From assembly GCA_028551475.1 (NCBI GenBank), contig CM052358.1, positions 8,477,938-8,541,937 on the forward strand: DNA of 64,000 nt. Reading direction: 5' to 3'. Made by a program: the position numbers and the translations under genes. Of the stretch, positions 12,354 to 24,100 are shown in pieces; positions within the stretch are counted from its first letter, which is position 1, and each line of letters begins with the position of its first letter. This DNA is from Casuarina equisetifolia. Its lineage: Eukaryota > Streptophyta > Magnoliopsida > Fagales > Casuarinaceae. Under the pieces are notes generated by a model, which did not search any database, was not told the DNA's origin, and worked only from the letters and a program-made list of their open reading frames with translations.

Positions 12354-14070
12354 CGTGTCAGATCTAAAGGCATCGAAAAAACCCCAAATATAAAAACTTC
12401 AAAAGCTAATCGAATTCCCAGTGCCAAATCACAGCTTCATCACCATTATCATCATCAGCATGTCAGATAAAATCTACCAAAACCCGTCTCAGATCCGAAA
12501 GTTCGAAGATTTTACCCACAAAAATAGAGTGTTTGTTTAACGGAATATCCGTCCGTACGAGTTAGACAAATAAAACAAAACAAAAATTAAAAAGTGAAAA
12601 AGGCAATGATGGTATCGCAGCCTGACTGTCAGAAAAGTTTCACACGGCCCAATCAGAAGAGAAATTTGTTTGCAAAAGACAGATGGACATCCGCTTGGGC
12701 ACGTCTGTTATTTTAAGTGAACTATGACGTCGTTTCACATCGCCAATTGTTTTATCCTAAGCCTTTCTTGTTTTGTATTTAATTGAAGTTACATCAAATA
12801 TCAAAATCATTTTATTGTTTTGTTACTGATAAATTCCTTACATTATCCATATTTTCTATAGATATGATTTGTGGTTCGATACAGTCTATACAATGGCTTC
12901 ATTGTCTACTTTAAGCTTAGATACTATTACTCTCGTCCAAAATCATTTTCTTTTACCAAAAATTTATGCATAATCCACTTTTCTATAAAACACGACTAAT
13001 ATGAGAATTAGCACCATACAACATCTTTAAAAATTAGGTATGATAATATATAATTATTTATTCATCAATATCGGTAACAAAGTGTGTTAATAGTGTAGAT
13101 TGTCCCACATTACCAGTGTATGCAAATAAGAGTTTGTTGAAATTAAAGATATTTCTTTTTAAGTTAATTTTTGAGTTAAATAATAGATTTTTTAACATAA
13201 TATTGAAGTCAAGATCTATCTTGGCATCTCTATGGATACCTATTTTTCTTTTTCTTTTTCTTTTTTCTACAACACATACCCTTAGTTTACACATTTGGAG
13301 TGTTGTACCCTAAAACTTACAATCGGTTTCTCACTAACTCACCACTTGAATTAGTTGGCTAATGATTATGGCACCCATTGACATGGGCCTACACATCTTC
13401 TACATAATATTATATCATGATAGTTCAATAATTTGACTATCTCAACAAAAGGCATATTGAATTGTGCAATGCCATAATAGCCTAATAACTTGACTTTTCT
13501 AATGAGAGAGAATATTGAATTGTGGGTAATAAGTCTTATATTATTAAGAAATATATTAAGAATTTTTTTATAAAATGGTAAATTTTATTAATTCTTAGGT
13601 TGACTTTTAGACTAAATAGTTTTTTTTTTGTTAAGCAAAAAAGTTATATATAAATATACATCAATATAATATGTCCTATGAAAAGACCTTATGTAACATT
13701 ATATTATGTCGAAATGGTTTCTTTAAGTATCCAAGCATGCTAAATAAGTAAGGTTTTAGTAATTTTAGAAATTTTAGAAATTTTTGTAACATAGTGTTGG
13801 AATATTGTGTTCTTGTGTGTTTGTTGCTATGTGTAATTTTTTGTTATAATTTTGCTTGTTACCAAAATTGTTTAACACAAGAAAAACAAAAAAGATAACA
13901 TTATTTTAATAAACCTAATTCACTCTCCCCTCTTAGGTTGCTATAGGATTCAACACATAGTATAATTTATCTCTAGTAAGCATTTTGATAGTTTCAATAG
14001 TTATACATTTAGAATTATTCCAAATGATATAAAGAAAAGATGCAAACACAAATTTAACAAAATATTTTTT
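12354..14070. other. NC2-alpha upstream region and AT-rich intergenic DNA
   Basis: The first few hundred bases are the probable 5' UTR and promoter of the minus-strand NC2-alpha gene. Beyond about 12.8 kb the sequence is AT-rich with only short interrupted frames. Nothing gene-like was recognised. Confidence 0.5.
12646..12651. promoter_or_regulatory. Site II element (GGCCCA) upstream of NC2-alpha
   Basis: One GGCCCA (reverse of TGGGCC) lies about 295 bases upstream of the NC2-alpha ATG, with a TGACGTCG motif at about 12725-12732. Site II elements bind TCP factors and are typical of housekeeping plant promoters. Assignment rests on position and motif only. Confidence 0.4.
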
Positions 14071-14830
14071 AAGCTTTTCCATTGCGCATGATAAAAGAGC
14101 CACCTAATCCTTAATTGTTAAGATAATAATAATGGCGTTAGATCAAGTATAGTTTCTAGTTGTCCCCAAACTATAATTAAATAAAGACAAATTAAAAAGA
14201 TGTGATCTTAAGATTGATAAGAAGTATTAAACAAGTATAAACTTTTATCTCTTTGATCTCTAAAAAAGTGAAGTCTATTTCTTGTGGTTAATTGATTTTG
14301 GATTACCAACTATAATATCACTGAGTTTTAAAGAATCACATACTTAACTCACACAATTCTGACCAATTAACTCTAGGTCATTGGGGAATGAGAGCTTTTA
14401 ATGTTGAATTGTTTGAGAATTTTCTATCTTTAAGCTTTAAAGACAAAACATGTCTTGAAGCTTTTTCATTTCTTATAATAAAAAAGTCACCCAATCCTTA
14501 ATTATCAACATAAGAATGATGGTATTATATCAAATATAGTTTCCAATTGTGCCCAAATTGTAGTTGAGTAAAGACAAACTAAAAAGATATGATCTTGAGA
14601 TTCATCAAAAGCATTAAACAAGCATAAACTTTTATGTCTTTGATCTCCAAAATGGTGGAGTCTATTTCTCGTAGCTAATTGATTTTGGATTACCAACTAT
14701 ACTATTTGTTAAAGGATTGCATACTCAAATCGCGCAATTCCAACCAATTAACTTTTGCTCATTAGGAACGAGAGCTTTTAATGCTAAATTCTTTGAGAAC
14801 TTTTCATCTATTACTACAATCCATATAAGC
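14071..14830. repeat. Two diverged tandem copies (about 387 bp) of a retroelement fragment
   Basis: Copy 1 runs 14071-14457 and copy 2 about 14458-14830. They share long stretches, including ATTGATTTTGGATTACCAAC, and the block around GAGAGCTTTTAATG. By eye they are roughly 80% identical with small indels. Read on the minus strand, each encodes a piece resembling the zinc-binding end domain (zf-RVT) of plant non-LTR retroelements. Confidence 0.8.
14505..14696 (-). pseudogene. Remnant of non-LTR retrotransposon zf-RVT domain
   Basis: The minus-strand reading contains IQNQLATRNRLHHFG, a C-poor middle, then ESQDHIFLVCLYSTTIWAQL. This follows the plant zf-RVT pattern (IQ.RL.TRDRL..FG, then E..DHLFF.C..S..IW) found after LINE-type reverse transcriptases. 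The expected CxxC is only partly kept. The second copy at about 14109-14304 carries an internal stop. There is no reverse transcriptase around it, so this is a dead fragment. Confidence 0.65.
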
Positions 14831-14880
14831 TTATCTTTTTTTATGTTATCGGACTTTGAAATAGTGTTGATATTACCTAT

Positions 14881-15120
14881 GAGCATAGGCCATGAGCATC
14901 TCCTATTAGCAAGTAAATTTCACTCGTGATTACTCACTATCATAAAAACCTTTACATCTCTTGGGGTTCTTGAAAAGAGAATTACTTGCTTTCCAATTCT
15001 ATGCATAGGCCGTGAGCATATCTTATTAGTTGGTCAATTTCACTCATGATTACTTACTATCATTGAAACTTTTGCATCTCTTGGGATTTTTGTAGAGAGA
15101 ATGACTTACTTTCCAATTCT
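14881..15120. repeat. Two 120-bp tandem repeats
   Basis: Unit 1 is 14881-15000 and unit 2 is 15001-15120, with exactly 120-base spacing. Both contain GCATAGGC.GTGAGCAT-like starts, a CATCTCTTGGG block and end in CTTTCCAATTCT. They lie just beyond the zf-RVT duplication and probably derive from the same decayed element. Confidence 0.85.
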
Positions 15121-15124
15121 ACTA

Positions 15125-16788
15125 GCAAGTGGTCTTTGAGGTAGCTAATAGGCATCCCAGAGGGATATTGATTTTCCATTTTTCATTTCCTATTGATTAT
15201 CCATTTCCATTTCATTATTACATTCATAATTATCAGTTAAAGTTGTGCTTTCACTTCATATGAGAAATGGGTATTGTTTAAGAGCTCCGAGATACATCAC
15301 TGTGACCTTTTTTATGATCTTTATTGACTTCTTTTATTTGCATGAAATCGAGCTCATCTGCAACATACGTGACCAAAGGCCTGATATTGAGACAAGAAAC
15401 GACGAGGTGGGTCAACTATATACGACAAAGGAAGAAGGAAAAAAGAAATGAGTGTGAGTCATTAAACAATATCAACATAATTACATGCACACACACGTCC
15501 ATACATGGGTATGTACAGTGTTTACTGATACGAAATCCCTGCCAAACAAACAGCGAATGATCGAACAGAGATTGGAACTTTAATTGGTAGTGACATGCCT
15601 TTTGTATCAGTTTAAATCATTTGTGTCCAGAATATTGTATTTAATTCACAGACTCCTTAGATGTCATTCTGACCAAAAATTGGTGGCTCGATTGTCTGGC
15701 AATTTTGTTTGTTTCTAGTTTTAGTTCTATCTTTCACATTTGATGTATAACTTGCCTTTTAAAGAGCAGTATCTCCGAGAGATTGGGTTTATGATGATGC
15801 ACCAGAAATGATACTCAAGAAACTGGTGCCTGTGAAGTCTAATCAATGTCTTGCCTGATGTTTAACGTCCAAAGCAAGAAATTAAGCAAAAATTAAGTCT
15901 TATTCTAAATGATTCCTTGTTCAGATAAGACCTTTTTGGGCCAATCTTTTATAATATGAGCAGCTTGGAAGATTCTGCAAGTTGTAAAATTGAAGAGCCT
16001 TCTAAATTTCAAGTTCTTCTGAATACGAGTGGTTGGTGATATTTAATTGCTAGAACTGGTGGGAGTCATGCTTTCCGTTGTTGAGGCAAACAAAGAAAAA
16101 AGCTCCTTAAATGTAATGAATATCACATTAATGACACAATAAGTTTCAAAGCACCATGATAATTAGAGATTAGAAACTGTATCTCTTATCGGAATTTCAA
16201 ATTTTTGTTCATTATATTTGAATAGGAAATATATGGGTTTAATAGTAACGTTCGGTTGATTTAAGATTTAGGATCAGACTCCAGCACAAAGAGAAGATGT
16301 GATTTGATTATGAGACTGTTCAAATATAGTTGATTGAATAATGAGCATTAATAAAGATTATACTCATTATAATTTGAACATACGTAGTTGTATTCCCGAA
16401 ATCTTTTTTTTTAATATGCTGAAATTTATCTTCAATCACGCTTAAAGGAAAGAGCGTTTAGGGAGGTCTAAATGGACTTCTAGAATAAAGGCTTCCAAAG
16501 CTGGATGCCATAATGATTTCTTTTCTATGTATACTGCTAGTTATCGATTTTTCTTCCACTTGAAAACTACATAGCCACTCGATGCTTTGCCACCATGCAC
16601 TGCATTATATATGGAAATTTGACGTTCCTCATGTAGTTCAATGTATTTTTGGAATAGGCTTTGCCATGAGACAAAATCTCAGCCAGCTTAGTCATGAGTT
16701 TAATCTTTTTGCTAATATAATGCATGTAATAACCGCACAATGTGATTTCCTTCCATATGCATAGGATATTGCATTAACTCAACGCTTG
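15125..16788. other. Intergenic region upstream of zinc-finger gene
   Basis: AT-rich, with short scattered frames only. The distal part is the likely promoter of the C2H2 gene. No recognisable gene, tRNA or repeat unit. Confidence 0.45.
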
Positions 16789-16796
16789 TATAAAAG
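16789..16796 (+). promoter_or_regulatory. Candidate TATA box of C2H2 gene
   Basis: TATAAAAG lies 47 bases before the ATG at 16843. Transcription would start about 30 bases downstream, leaving a very short 5' leader. The motif is a perfect TATA consensus; its use is inferred. Confidence 0.5.
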
Positions 16797-16842
16797 AAAA
16801 CCACGTCCTTCATTCTTTCCAAACCCAAGAAAGTTTGTTTCC

Positions 16843-17739
16843 ATGGAAGCACGCGGCTCTGAGACATGCCCTTCCGAGGCCTCTAGCATCTCAGCTGCGT
16901 CTGGAGGATCTGAGCAGCGCAGAGAAGGCCGGGAGAAGAGGATGAAAATAAAAGAAAAGGTGGTCAAAGTGTCGGAAGTTGAGCCACAGTCCATGGAAAA
17001 GACTAGTGCTTCTCGTATCTTACTTGATTTGAAGCTCTCCAGTGATGGCTCCAACCATGGCGTATCAAATATGGAAGTCGATTTTTTCAACTCCATGAAC
17101 GCAGGTTCTCCTTCTCCTCAGGCTGCAGCCAATGCTTTTTCTGGAGAGAGCCCCGGTGAGAAAAGGGCAGAGCAGAGGGTTTTCTCATGCAACTTTTGCA
17201 AGAGAGAGTTCTCCACGTCCCAAGCCTTGGGAGGTCACCAAAACGCCCATAAACAAGAGCGTGCATTAGCTAAGCGACGTCAGGGGATGGATGTGGGAGC
17301 TTTTTCCCACCCAACCTTTCCTTACTATCCATATTCAAGCATCTCCTCGCCCTCTCTCTATGGAGCATCTTTCAACAGATCACTCGGAGTTCGGATGGAG
17401 CCTATGGTTCACAAGAGCCCCACTTACCCATGGTCCTCACCTGGGTATCGGTTCGGCCATGGTGGGTGGTCAAGGCATGCCACACTGAACCCACAACCAC
17501 CGGTTGACAAACTAAGGTTGGATAGTTTTCAGGCACATAACAGTAACAGTGCATCATTACTTCCTGCAGGGACTTCTTCAAGATTGCTTGAAGGAAGTGT
17601 TCCTCTTCGAAATCTCGTTGGATCTCCAGCTTCAATCCCCACAAACAGGCCAAGCAGTGATGATTACCTCCGGCGAGAGGAACCTCCAAAAAGTGATTGT
17701 ACCGATGCTTCGGGACTTGACTTATCCCTAAAGCTTTAA
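16843..17739 (+). CDS. C2H2 zinc-finger repressor with QALGGH finger and EAR motifs (ZFP-type)
   Basis: Nuclear transcription factor, probably a repressor, of the plant single-finger C1 family that includes ZFP1/ZFP3/ZFP4. Intronless, 298 aa. One zinc finger uses C116, C119, H132 and H136, with the plant-specific QALGGH at 127-132 that contacts DNA. The C-terminus is LDLSLKL (292-298), a canonical EAR motif recruiting TOPLESS-type corepressors. A second LxLxL (LDLKL, 61-65) lies before the finger. The N-terminus is Ser- and charge-rich, and the C-terminal half Pro/Ser/Tyr-rich. The frame is open further upstream, but the first ATG is at 16843 and sits behind a good TATA box. The exact ZFP number cannot be assigned without alignment. 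Confidence 0.92.
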   Translation: MEARGSETCPSEASSISAASGGSEQRREGREKRMKIKEKVVKVSEVEPQSMEKTSASRILLDLKLSSDGSNHGVSNMEVDFFNSMNAGSPSPQAAANAFSGESPGEKRAEQRVFSCNFCKREFSTSQALGGHQNAHKQERALAKRRQGMDVGAFSHPTFPYYPYSSISSPSLYGASFNRSLGVRMEPMVHKSPTYPWSSPGYRFGHGGWSRHATLNPQPPVDKLRLDSFQAHNSNSASLLPAGTSSRLLEGSVPLRNLVGSPASIPTNRPSSDDYLRREEPPKSDCTDASGLDLSLKL

Positions 17740-17829
17740 TCCTTCTTGTGGTTTAAAGCTTAAAATAATGTAATGAGTGTTTGAGATTTGTCTGATCTTC
17801 CGGATTGAACTTCATTCACAGCGTAAATG

Positions 17830-17835
17830 AATAAA
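17830..17835 (+). terminator. Candidate polyadenylation signal of C2H2 gene
   Basis: AATAAA about 90 bases after the stop codon, in an AT-rich context typical of plant 3' ends. Confidence 0.45.
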
Positions 17836-18810
17836 AATGAAGTTATTTTTGCACTTTCGATCCAATTTCCAATTTTGTTGGGTTTTATGCATGCTTTTCC
17901 ATCGTATATTCATGGAAATACAGGCATGGAAAGCTTTCACGCCATTGATTGTACTCACCACGTGCTAAGTATCAAAAAGAAACCATAGCTAATGAAACTA
18001 TTATCATTCATAAGTAAATCAGTGCAAGGACACCCAGATGGATAGTTTTGAAGGTTCCAATTAGAGTTCTTTGGTTTCCTTTTTTTTTTTTCGCCTGTTT
18101 TTCATTCCTTTTTTGTCTTTGAAAAATTGGGTATTTTAATGTTATTGGTATGAGTTTTTTTTTTTAAATAAAAAATAAAAATTTAAACACAGACGTCCGG
18201 GCATGCACTCTTACTGTTGAACCAAATAGAGTATGCTCCCAACTAAGCCAAACAGCTTATCAACCATGAAAATGTTATTAAGTTCCCAAATTATACCACC
18301 TAATCGCTCCTGTCATGGATGAATATGAGTGGGAGGATGATGGCTTTGAAGTGACGGCAAAATGTAGTTGGAAAAGGAAAGAAATCTGATGAGAAGTACG
18401 AAGGAGCGGTTACAGTTCAAGTCTTCTTGTTCTTGCCATTATGCTAGTTTGCTTTTAGAAACCTACACATATTTACAACTGTACCTTACAAACCAAGAAG
18501 TTCTTACCATAATAGTCGAAATTACTTATCTTTACTACTAATAAGACTTCACCTCGAAACCCGTGATCAAATGTTCTATTAGTTTAATTTGAATATCTTC
18601 ACCAATTGTTATGATGATTTTAATATCATACTTAACACAAAGATGGATTTATTTGCTTCAATAATTTATACATTTGGAATTGAAATAACTTGGTAGCATT
18701 ACTCTATGTTCAAATTTCATGAAATATGCTAATTTTGCTAACATTATTGTAGATATTATTATCTGGGTTACTTTTATTTGTTATTACTATGATCGTTCTT
18801 ATTATTATTA

Positions 18811-19000
18811 ATGATTCTAAATATCACTATAATTATTACTATCATGATTATCTCTATTGTTCTATTATCTTTTATCTTCGTCGTTATAACTATTATTAGT
18901 GATCTTACCAATATCACAATAATTATTATTATCTTGATCATCTTTATTATTTTGTTATCTTTTGTTGTGATTCTTGCAACTATTATTAGCGATCTTTGTA
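18811..19000. repeat. Imperfect ~90-bp tandem repeat, ATT/ATC-rich
   Basis: Two diverged units each contain an AATATCAC start, several ATTATT-type triplets and a closing ACTATTATTAG.GATCTT. The triplet bias makes an open frame full of Ile, which is not coding. Confidence 0.6.
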
Positions 19001-19272
19001 AAGTTGATCATTTTGAGTGTTACAACGAATTGGATTGGAAAGTCCAACAGCAAAACTAAGGGGATTTATTAGCCCGTTATTTAGTCTAAATTGGTGAAAT
19101 GAAAAAATCCATAAAAAATATTCAACATGCTCTAGAAAGAATTCCAAGGGGGCCTTATGAGAATTTAGAAATCCGATACTTTGATAGAGAAAGGTATCCA
19201 GAATGATATCTATACCAATATATCAAGAATTTTTTTTATCACAATCATCACGAATTGTTGCCTTCATTCTAT

Positions 19273-19328
19273 CACCAAACTCTTGTACACAATATTCTTA
19301 CACCAAACTCTTGTACACAATATTCTTA
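19273..19328. repeat. Perfect 28-bp tandem duplication
   Basis: The unit starting CACCAAACTCTTGTACAC occurs at 19273-19300 and again at 19301-19328 without a mismatch, suggesting a recent slippage or repair event. Confidence 0.95.
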
Positions 19329-19754
19329 CCATTATTGTGAGGTCATTGTTATAAATTTTTTCATTGTATTTGTATGAAGTATAGTTGTTTAAACATTTGC
19401 ATTTGTGTTAACTTTGATAATTTTTATACATTGATGAAGAAATTGCACTTAATATAGTACTTTGACCGGTAAAAAACGTAAATTTTGCAGGTTTTATACA
19501 TGCCATATGTTTCATAATTTTTAAGATTATAGATATTTGACACTCAAAATTTATAATATGGTTGATGGTTAAATTCCAGATGATTTGTTTAAAATAAAAA
19601 CTAAAATTTACAACTCTGCATGAAAGGGTAGCTACGGTGTATAGCACACCTTAGAAGTGAAGGCAAGCGCATTGGGCCAAGTGTCCCGTTTTACCCCTCC
19701 CGTGACGCTCGCGGGAATGGTGCATTTATAGAGGATATCGGCTTTACGTTCTAC

Positions 19755-21130
19755 TGAGCAACCAAACAAAACGACGCTCGTTTGCAGTGATTCCTTGACT
19801 CGCAAGAATCCTCCGATTCCATTAGAAAACCATATAACTGTTCGATTCTCAGTTATCGCTTTCCCTCTCTCTCTTTGTCTCTCAGTTTCTCCATGTGAGT
19901 TTTGTTCTTTTACTCTCTTGGCTTTGATTGACTCCAGAATTGGTTTTCACTGGGAGTTGGGATTTAGAGTCGGAGAGTGTGTTGGTTTGGTGGTTGATCA
20001 TGTTCAATATTTCCTTCTCCCTTCGTTTCTGAGAAGTATCGGTGTTATGTATGTATGTGCACGCTAGAAAAGTAAATTGAAGACAGTATCTCGGCCGAAA
20101 GAGAAAGTTTACGCAGTTGAATCTCTTTTTTGACCAGGGTTTGGAGCTTTAGCTTTGTTTTCATCGCTTTCAAAATTGTTATTATCGAGGTTCCATCTTC
20201 GTAATGATAATGTAGAAACTTGGTTTTTTTTTTTTCCAGTTAATCTTTAGAATGAGAGTTTGTGAAGGATCATGGGAAACCCACTGAAAAGTTCGATTGT
20301 GGAGTTCGTGATTGCAGACGCGAAATTTAGAATGGCATAATTCGGGGTTTTGAGTAATTCAAGATCATTGAAAACTGTGTCATTGATATTTTTTAGTGGT
20401 GGTGGGGTGTGTGTCTTTTGGGTGTTTTTGTGTGTGTGTGTGTGTGTTGGTGGGGGGGGGGGGGGGGGTGAATAGTTGTTTCTCATCTATATAGTTGACT
20501 AAAAATTGTCGTTCAATGGAGGAAAACTAAAAGACTTTTGAGAAATATGGGAGCCGTGCCACCCCACCAAATGTACGTGGCAGGGGTTCCCACAGTTGCT
20601 CGTTAGTTTCTTGGTTTGCTATTCCTGTAGAAGAGGTCAGGAAAGCTATTCAACATAGCTACTTTCGTGAAAAAGGTCTAGGAACATAATTACTCAAATC
20701 TATTTCCTCTCTTAATGGAGTCCTTATTTTTGCTGGACCTAAAGCAGTACATTCGCGTTATACATATACATTTACATTTGCCATGCATATATTTATGTAT
20801 CTACATATGCAGAAATAATGCGTTGATTCTATTCTGTATAATTGAATCCAAAAATGTTCCATATCATAGTTCTTAAGGTTATATGAACTGTTATTAACAT
20901 AACCTTGTCTGAGAAAGCAGAAAATAGGAGCTACTTGTTCAGTGCTTAGTTATTAGACTGGTAGAGTGCTTGTGCTTTCTTTTTTCTGCGAAATTTTGAT
21001 GGTGATGCTGTGTCCTGAACTTCTGTGCCAGAACTTGCACTTCGAAGACAATTGATGATGCTGTGATTCCCTCTCTGGTCTGTATTACTTGGGTATCAAC
21101 AATTGGAGGTTTGTTCTTGCTTTAAGCAAC
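19755..21130 (+). other. Probable 5' UTR exons and intron of MED15-like gene
   Basis: A CT-rich leader ends at a perfect donor (CCAT|GTGAGT, GT at 19895-19896). A plausible acceptor is the AG at 21030-21031, giving a second leader exon running into the ATG at 21131. The intron contains a GT repeat and a G homopolymer. Boundaries are inferred from splice consensus only. Confidence 0.45.
20401..20469 (+). repeat. GT microsatellite and 17-base G run
   Basis: A TG dinucleotide run (about 20429-20447) is followed by GGTG and an uninterrupted G run at 20452-20468, within the inferred leader intron of the MED15-like gene and on its sense strand. Confidence 0.9.
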
Positions 21131-24100
21131 ATGGAAGCCCGGGATTGGAGAGCTCAACTGCTGCCAGAGTATCGAAGAAAGACTGTGGATGATATGTAAA
21201 TACAAGACCGCATTTTTAAAAATAGTTTAGTTGTTTGAAACTAACTTACACCATGTGTGCGTTTTCTAATATTGAGTAATGGTGCTCATTTTGACGTAAA
21301 ATAAATTATTTTTGGTAAAATGTGAAAGTATATAGGGACTAACTTATAACCGTTTTCAACCAGCAGAAACATGGAACCTGTCAAGTTATGCCTTAGTTCT
21401 TGTTGAGAAATATTAGATCACGAAGCTTCAAGTTCTTGCTCATTAAATTAATTGGTTGGTTATAAAAGTTGGAGTTCTAAGTTATATGCACCCTTCTTAA
21501 CATGTGCCTCATGACTTCTTTTGCAACATGTCTTCTAGTGGTCTAATGAGGAAAATGTGGATAAGCTAAAGTTGCAATTAGAGCTCTTAGAGTCATTTAT
21601 ATTCTAGCCGCACCTCATAAAAATCCAGATAGGACTTAACCACTCATCCATGTAACTTCATATTGGGATTAATCTTATGGAGTGTCAATTGTTTCTTGAA
21701 TTTTTGTCCAAGTTTGATTCTCGTTGCAGGTTAAGTCATCTTTCTTTATTTGCTTTGGCTCTAGCCTTTCTATTCCTCAAACACAGCCTTGATTTTGTCC
21801 TTTTTGAAGTGTAATTAATTGATAAGGAAAGTTTTACCTTCTACGAGATTTAATTCATATATGTTAGTAGCCTTACCTTTAACTAAACAAATTGTTGGCT
21901 ATTGTTGGGGTTTATGCCACTGTGTATTAGAAACAGATGGTTAAGAGATTAATGTCTTTCTAGCAGCAAGGGTTGCGTTGCTAAAAATCCTGATTCTTGG
22001 TATGTTCATGGGTTGTTTTTTCTTGAATTTGGACTATGCATTGCTTCTACCTATTCAGATTTCTTATACGTGGGGGATGCAAGAAGAGGGGCACGGGATC
22101 AACCGCTTACTCCTTGGCATGGTTTTCAAAGGGAATCAAACAAAATAATTGATGGAAGATTGCTACTTATGTGTTAAAACAGTCTCTAAAATATTGGCCA
22201 ATAAATACAATTAGGTAGTCTCAGAAAATGAGTCCACATAAGCCACTTTTAATTACTCTGCAAATGGACCTGGTCAAACTTCATGTGGAGAAACCCAGCT
22301 TGTGCTGAGCCTGGGCATGTGTGATTCAGGCTCAGCTTAGGCCGATTTACAGGGCTGTATGTAAATTATGTTTTGAACAATATGAATCTTAGGCAAATTA
22401 AGTTGACTGATGGACTTAAAAAAAAATTGATGTAGATTGCGGTAAATTCTAAGGATGGTGTTGCTTGATATTATATATAAGAATTCTAGTTTGAAAATGT
22501 CTTCTTGCTAGTATGGCAACCATCTACTGGTTGTTTGATATTTACACTCGCAGCATTGAAACATTGAAGATGTGTGTTCCATCTTCACCGAAAGAGGACT
22601 ATATTAAGAAAGTTGCTGAGAATATTGAGGAGAGGATTTATGCAGCTGCCAGAGACAAGGTATGTTTATCACATGAATGGAGTGCTATCCCGTATTCTGG
22701 ATTTGCAGCATTTACTTTTCAATTGATCTATTTGAACTAAACTGAGAACGCCTTACTGAAACTGTAAAGGTTCTTCTTAAATGTACTTTTTTTTGGCAAT
22801 TGCAATATGTGTAGTCATATCTCCATTGAATTACAAGTCAACCTTCCCTATTAGGATCACATCCCTCCTATACCTGAAGTTGGTCCTGTTATTGACTCTT
22901 AGTGCATATTTTCTTTATACCAGAAATCATATATTGGTCTCGAATTCTTGTGATCCATACTTAAGCGATAGGACAAATATGCATCTTGCCTTTCATCCAT
23001 CTTTATTTCATGAACCAATTTGAATTGCTACTCAATCTTGACAGCCTGATTATAGTAATCTCATGATATGTACATGAAGGCTCTCTAAAAGCAAACTCTT
23101 AACTGGTTGCAAATTGATTTCTGTGTGCTTTATAATATATTTTCTTGGATATTATGTTGCTTCCACACAAAAAGAATTTCAATGAGCTAGTTTTCACTTT
23201 CAGTATCAGGCATTACTTTTTGAGAAATAAAAATTTTGCTTGATATCTATTTTCAGAAAGATTATATAGGCAGGCTATCATTGAAGTTGTTTAGTGTAAG
23301 AAAGAAGTCATCCAGAAATGCTGTGGCTAATTCTTCATTGTCAAGGCCCTCCTGTCCCGGTGAAATTCTAGGTAAACACAAATTGATTCATTATCTGTTG
23401 CTTTTTCAACTTTATCAACTTAGACCATTCAGTATTCTGTCTTCACAATTGACATGTATTGGTATGTACTTTATTTTCCTTTTTGGATTTTGGTTTTTAT
23501 CTGAGATGTTGTCTATTGGTCTGGTGACATTAGTTTCTATCTCTTCAACCGAATATGTAAGCCTGGGTAGGCAAACTTAAGCTGTTAGTTCCTTTTTCTG
23601 TCTTCCTCTTCAGTATCTTCCAACTCTTCAATAAAGTATTCTATCGGTAACTGATTTAATTTTTTTTCTTACTTATACAATTATTCTTGACTTTTGAAAA
23701 TGAATGGATCAAATATGTGAGAAGAAATTGATCTTTTCCCGAAAATGAGATTCTTAGTGTGTTGATAGTTGCTCCAACTAACCTTAACATGGGAATTTTG
23801 CATGACTAAATTTTCAAATCCCAATTTTCTCAGTGGCACAAATTCCTCGGAACATATGCATAGCTGGTTTATTTATTCTCTTTCCTGGAATTTGGTTTCA
23901 TTTACTCTTTCTTTTTTTCTTTTTGTTTATTGTAGAATCTCATGGTATCGAGTCCCAAGTGGACAAGCATGAGAAATGGCCTGCTTCTTATTCCACCAGT
24001 CAGTCTCAACCTCATTTATCACTTAATGCTGAGAATACTATCGCATCTTCAGGAATTTCTGCTAGCTTACCATCTGCGTGGCCTCCTCTCAGTGATTTAA

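Larger units (their letters stand above)
17836..19720. other. AT-rich intergenic DNA with tandem repeats
   Basis: No gene recognised. It holds an ATT-rich repeat block (18811-19000) and a perfect 28-base duplication (19273-19328). The distal part is the likely MED15-like promoter, with a TTTATA motif around 19723-19728 and transcription probably starting near 19755. Confidence 0.45.

Noticed and set aside
16786..16842. 19-codon N-terminal extension of the C2H2 protein
   Set aside because: It would start with TTG and overlap the TATA box; the first ATG at 16843 is the sensible start.
18811..19059. 82-codon plus-strand frame resembling a membrane protein made mostly of Ile
   Set aside because: The composition is a direct result of ATT/ATC triplet-rich tandem repeats; no start context, homology or conserved motif.
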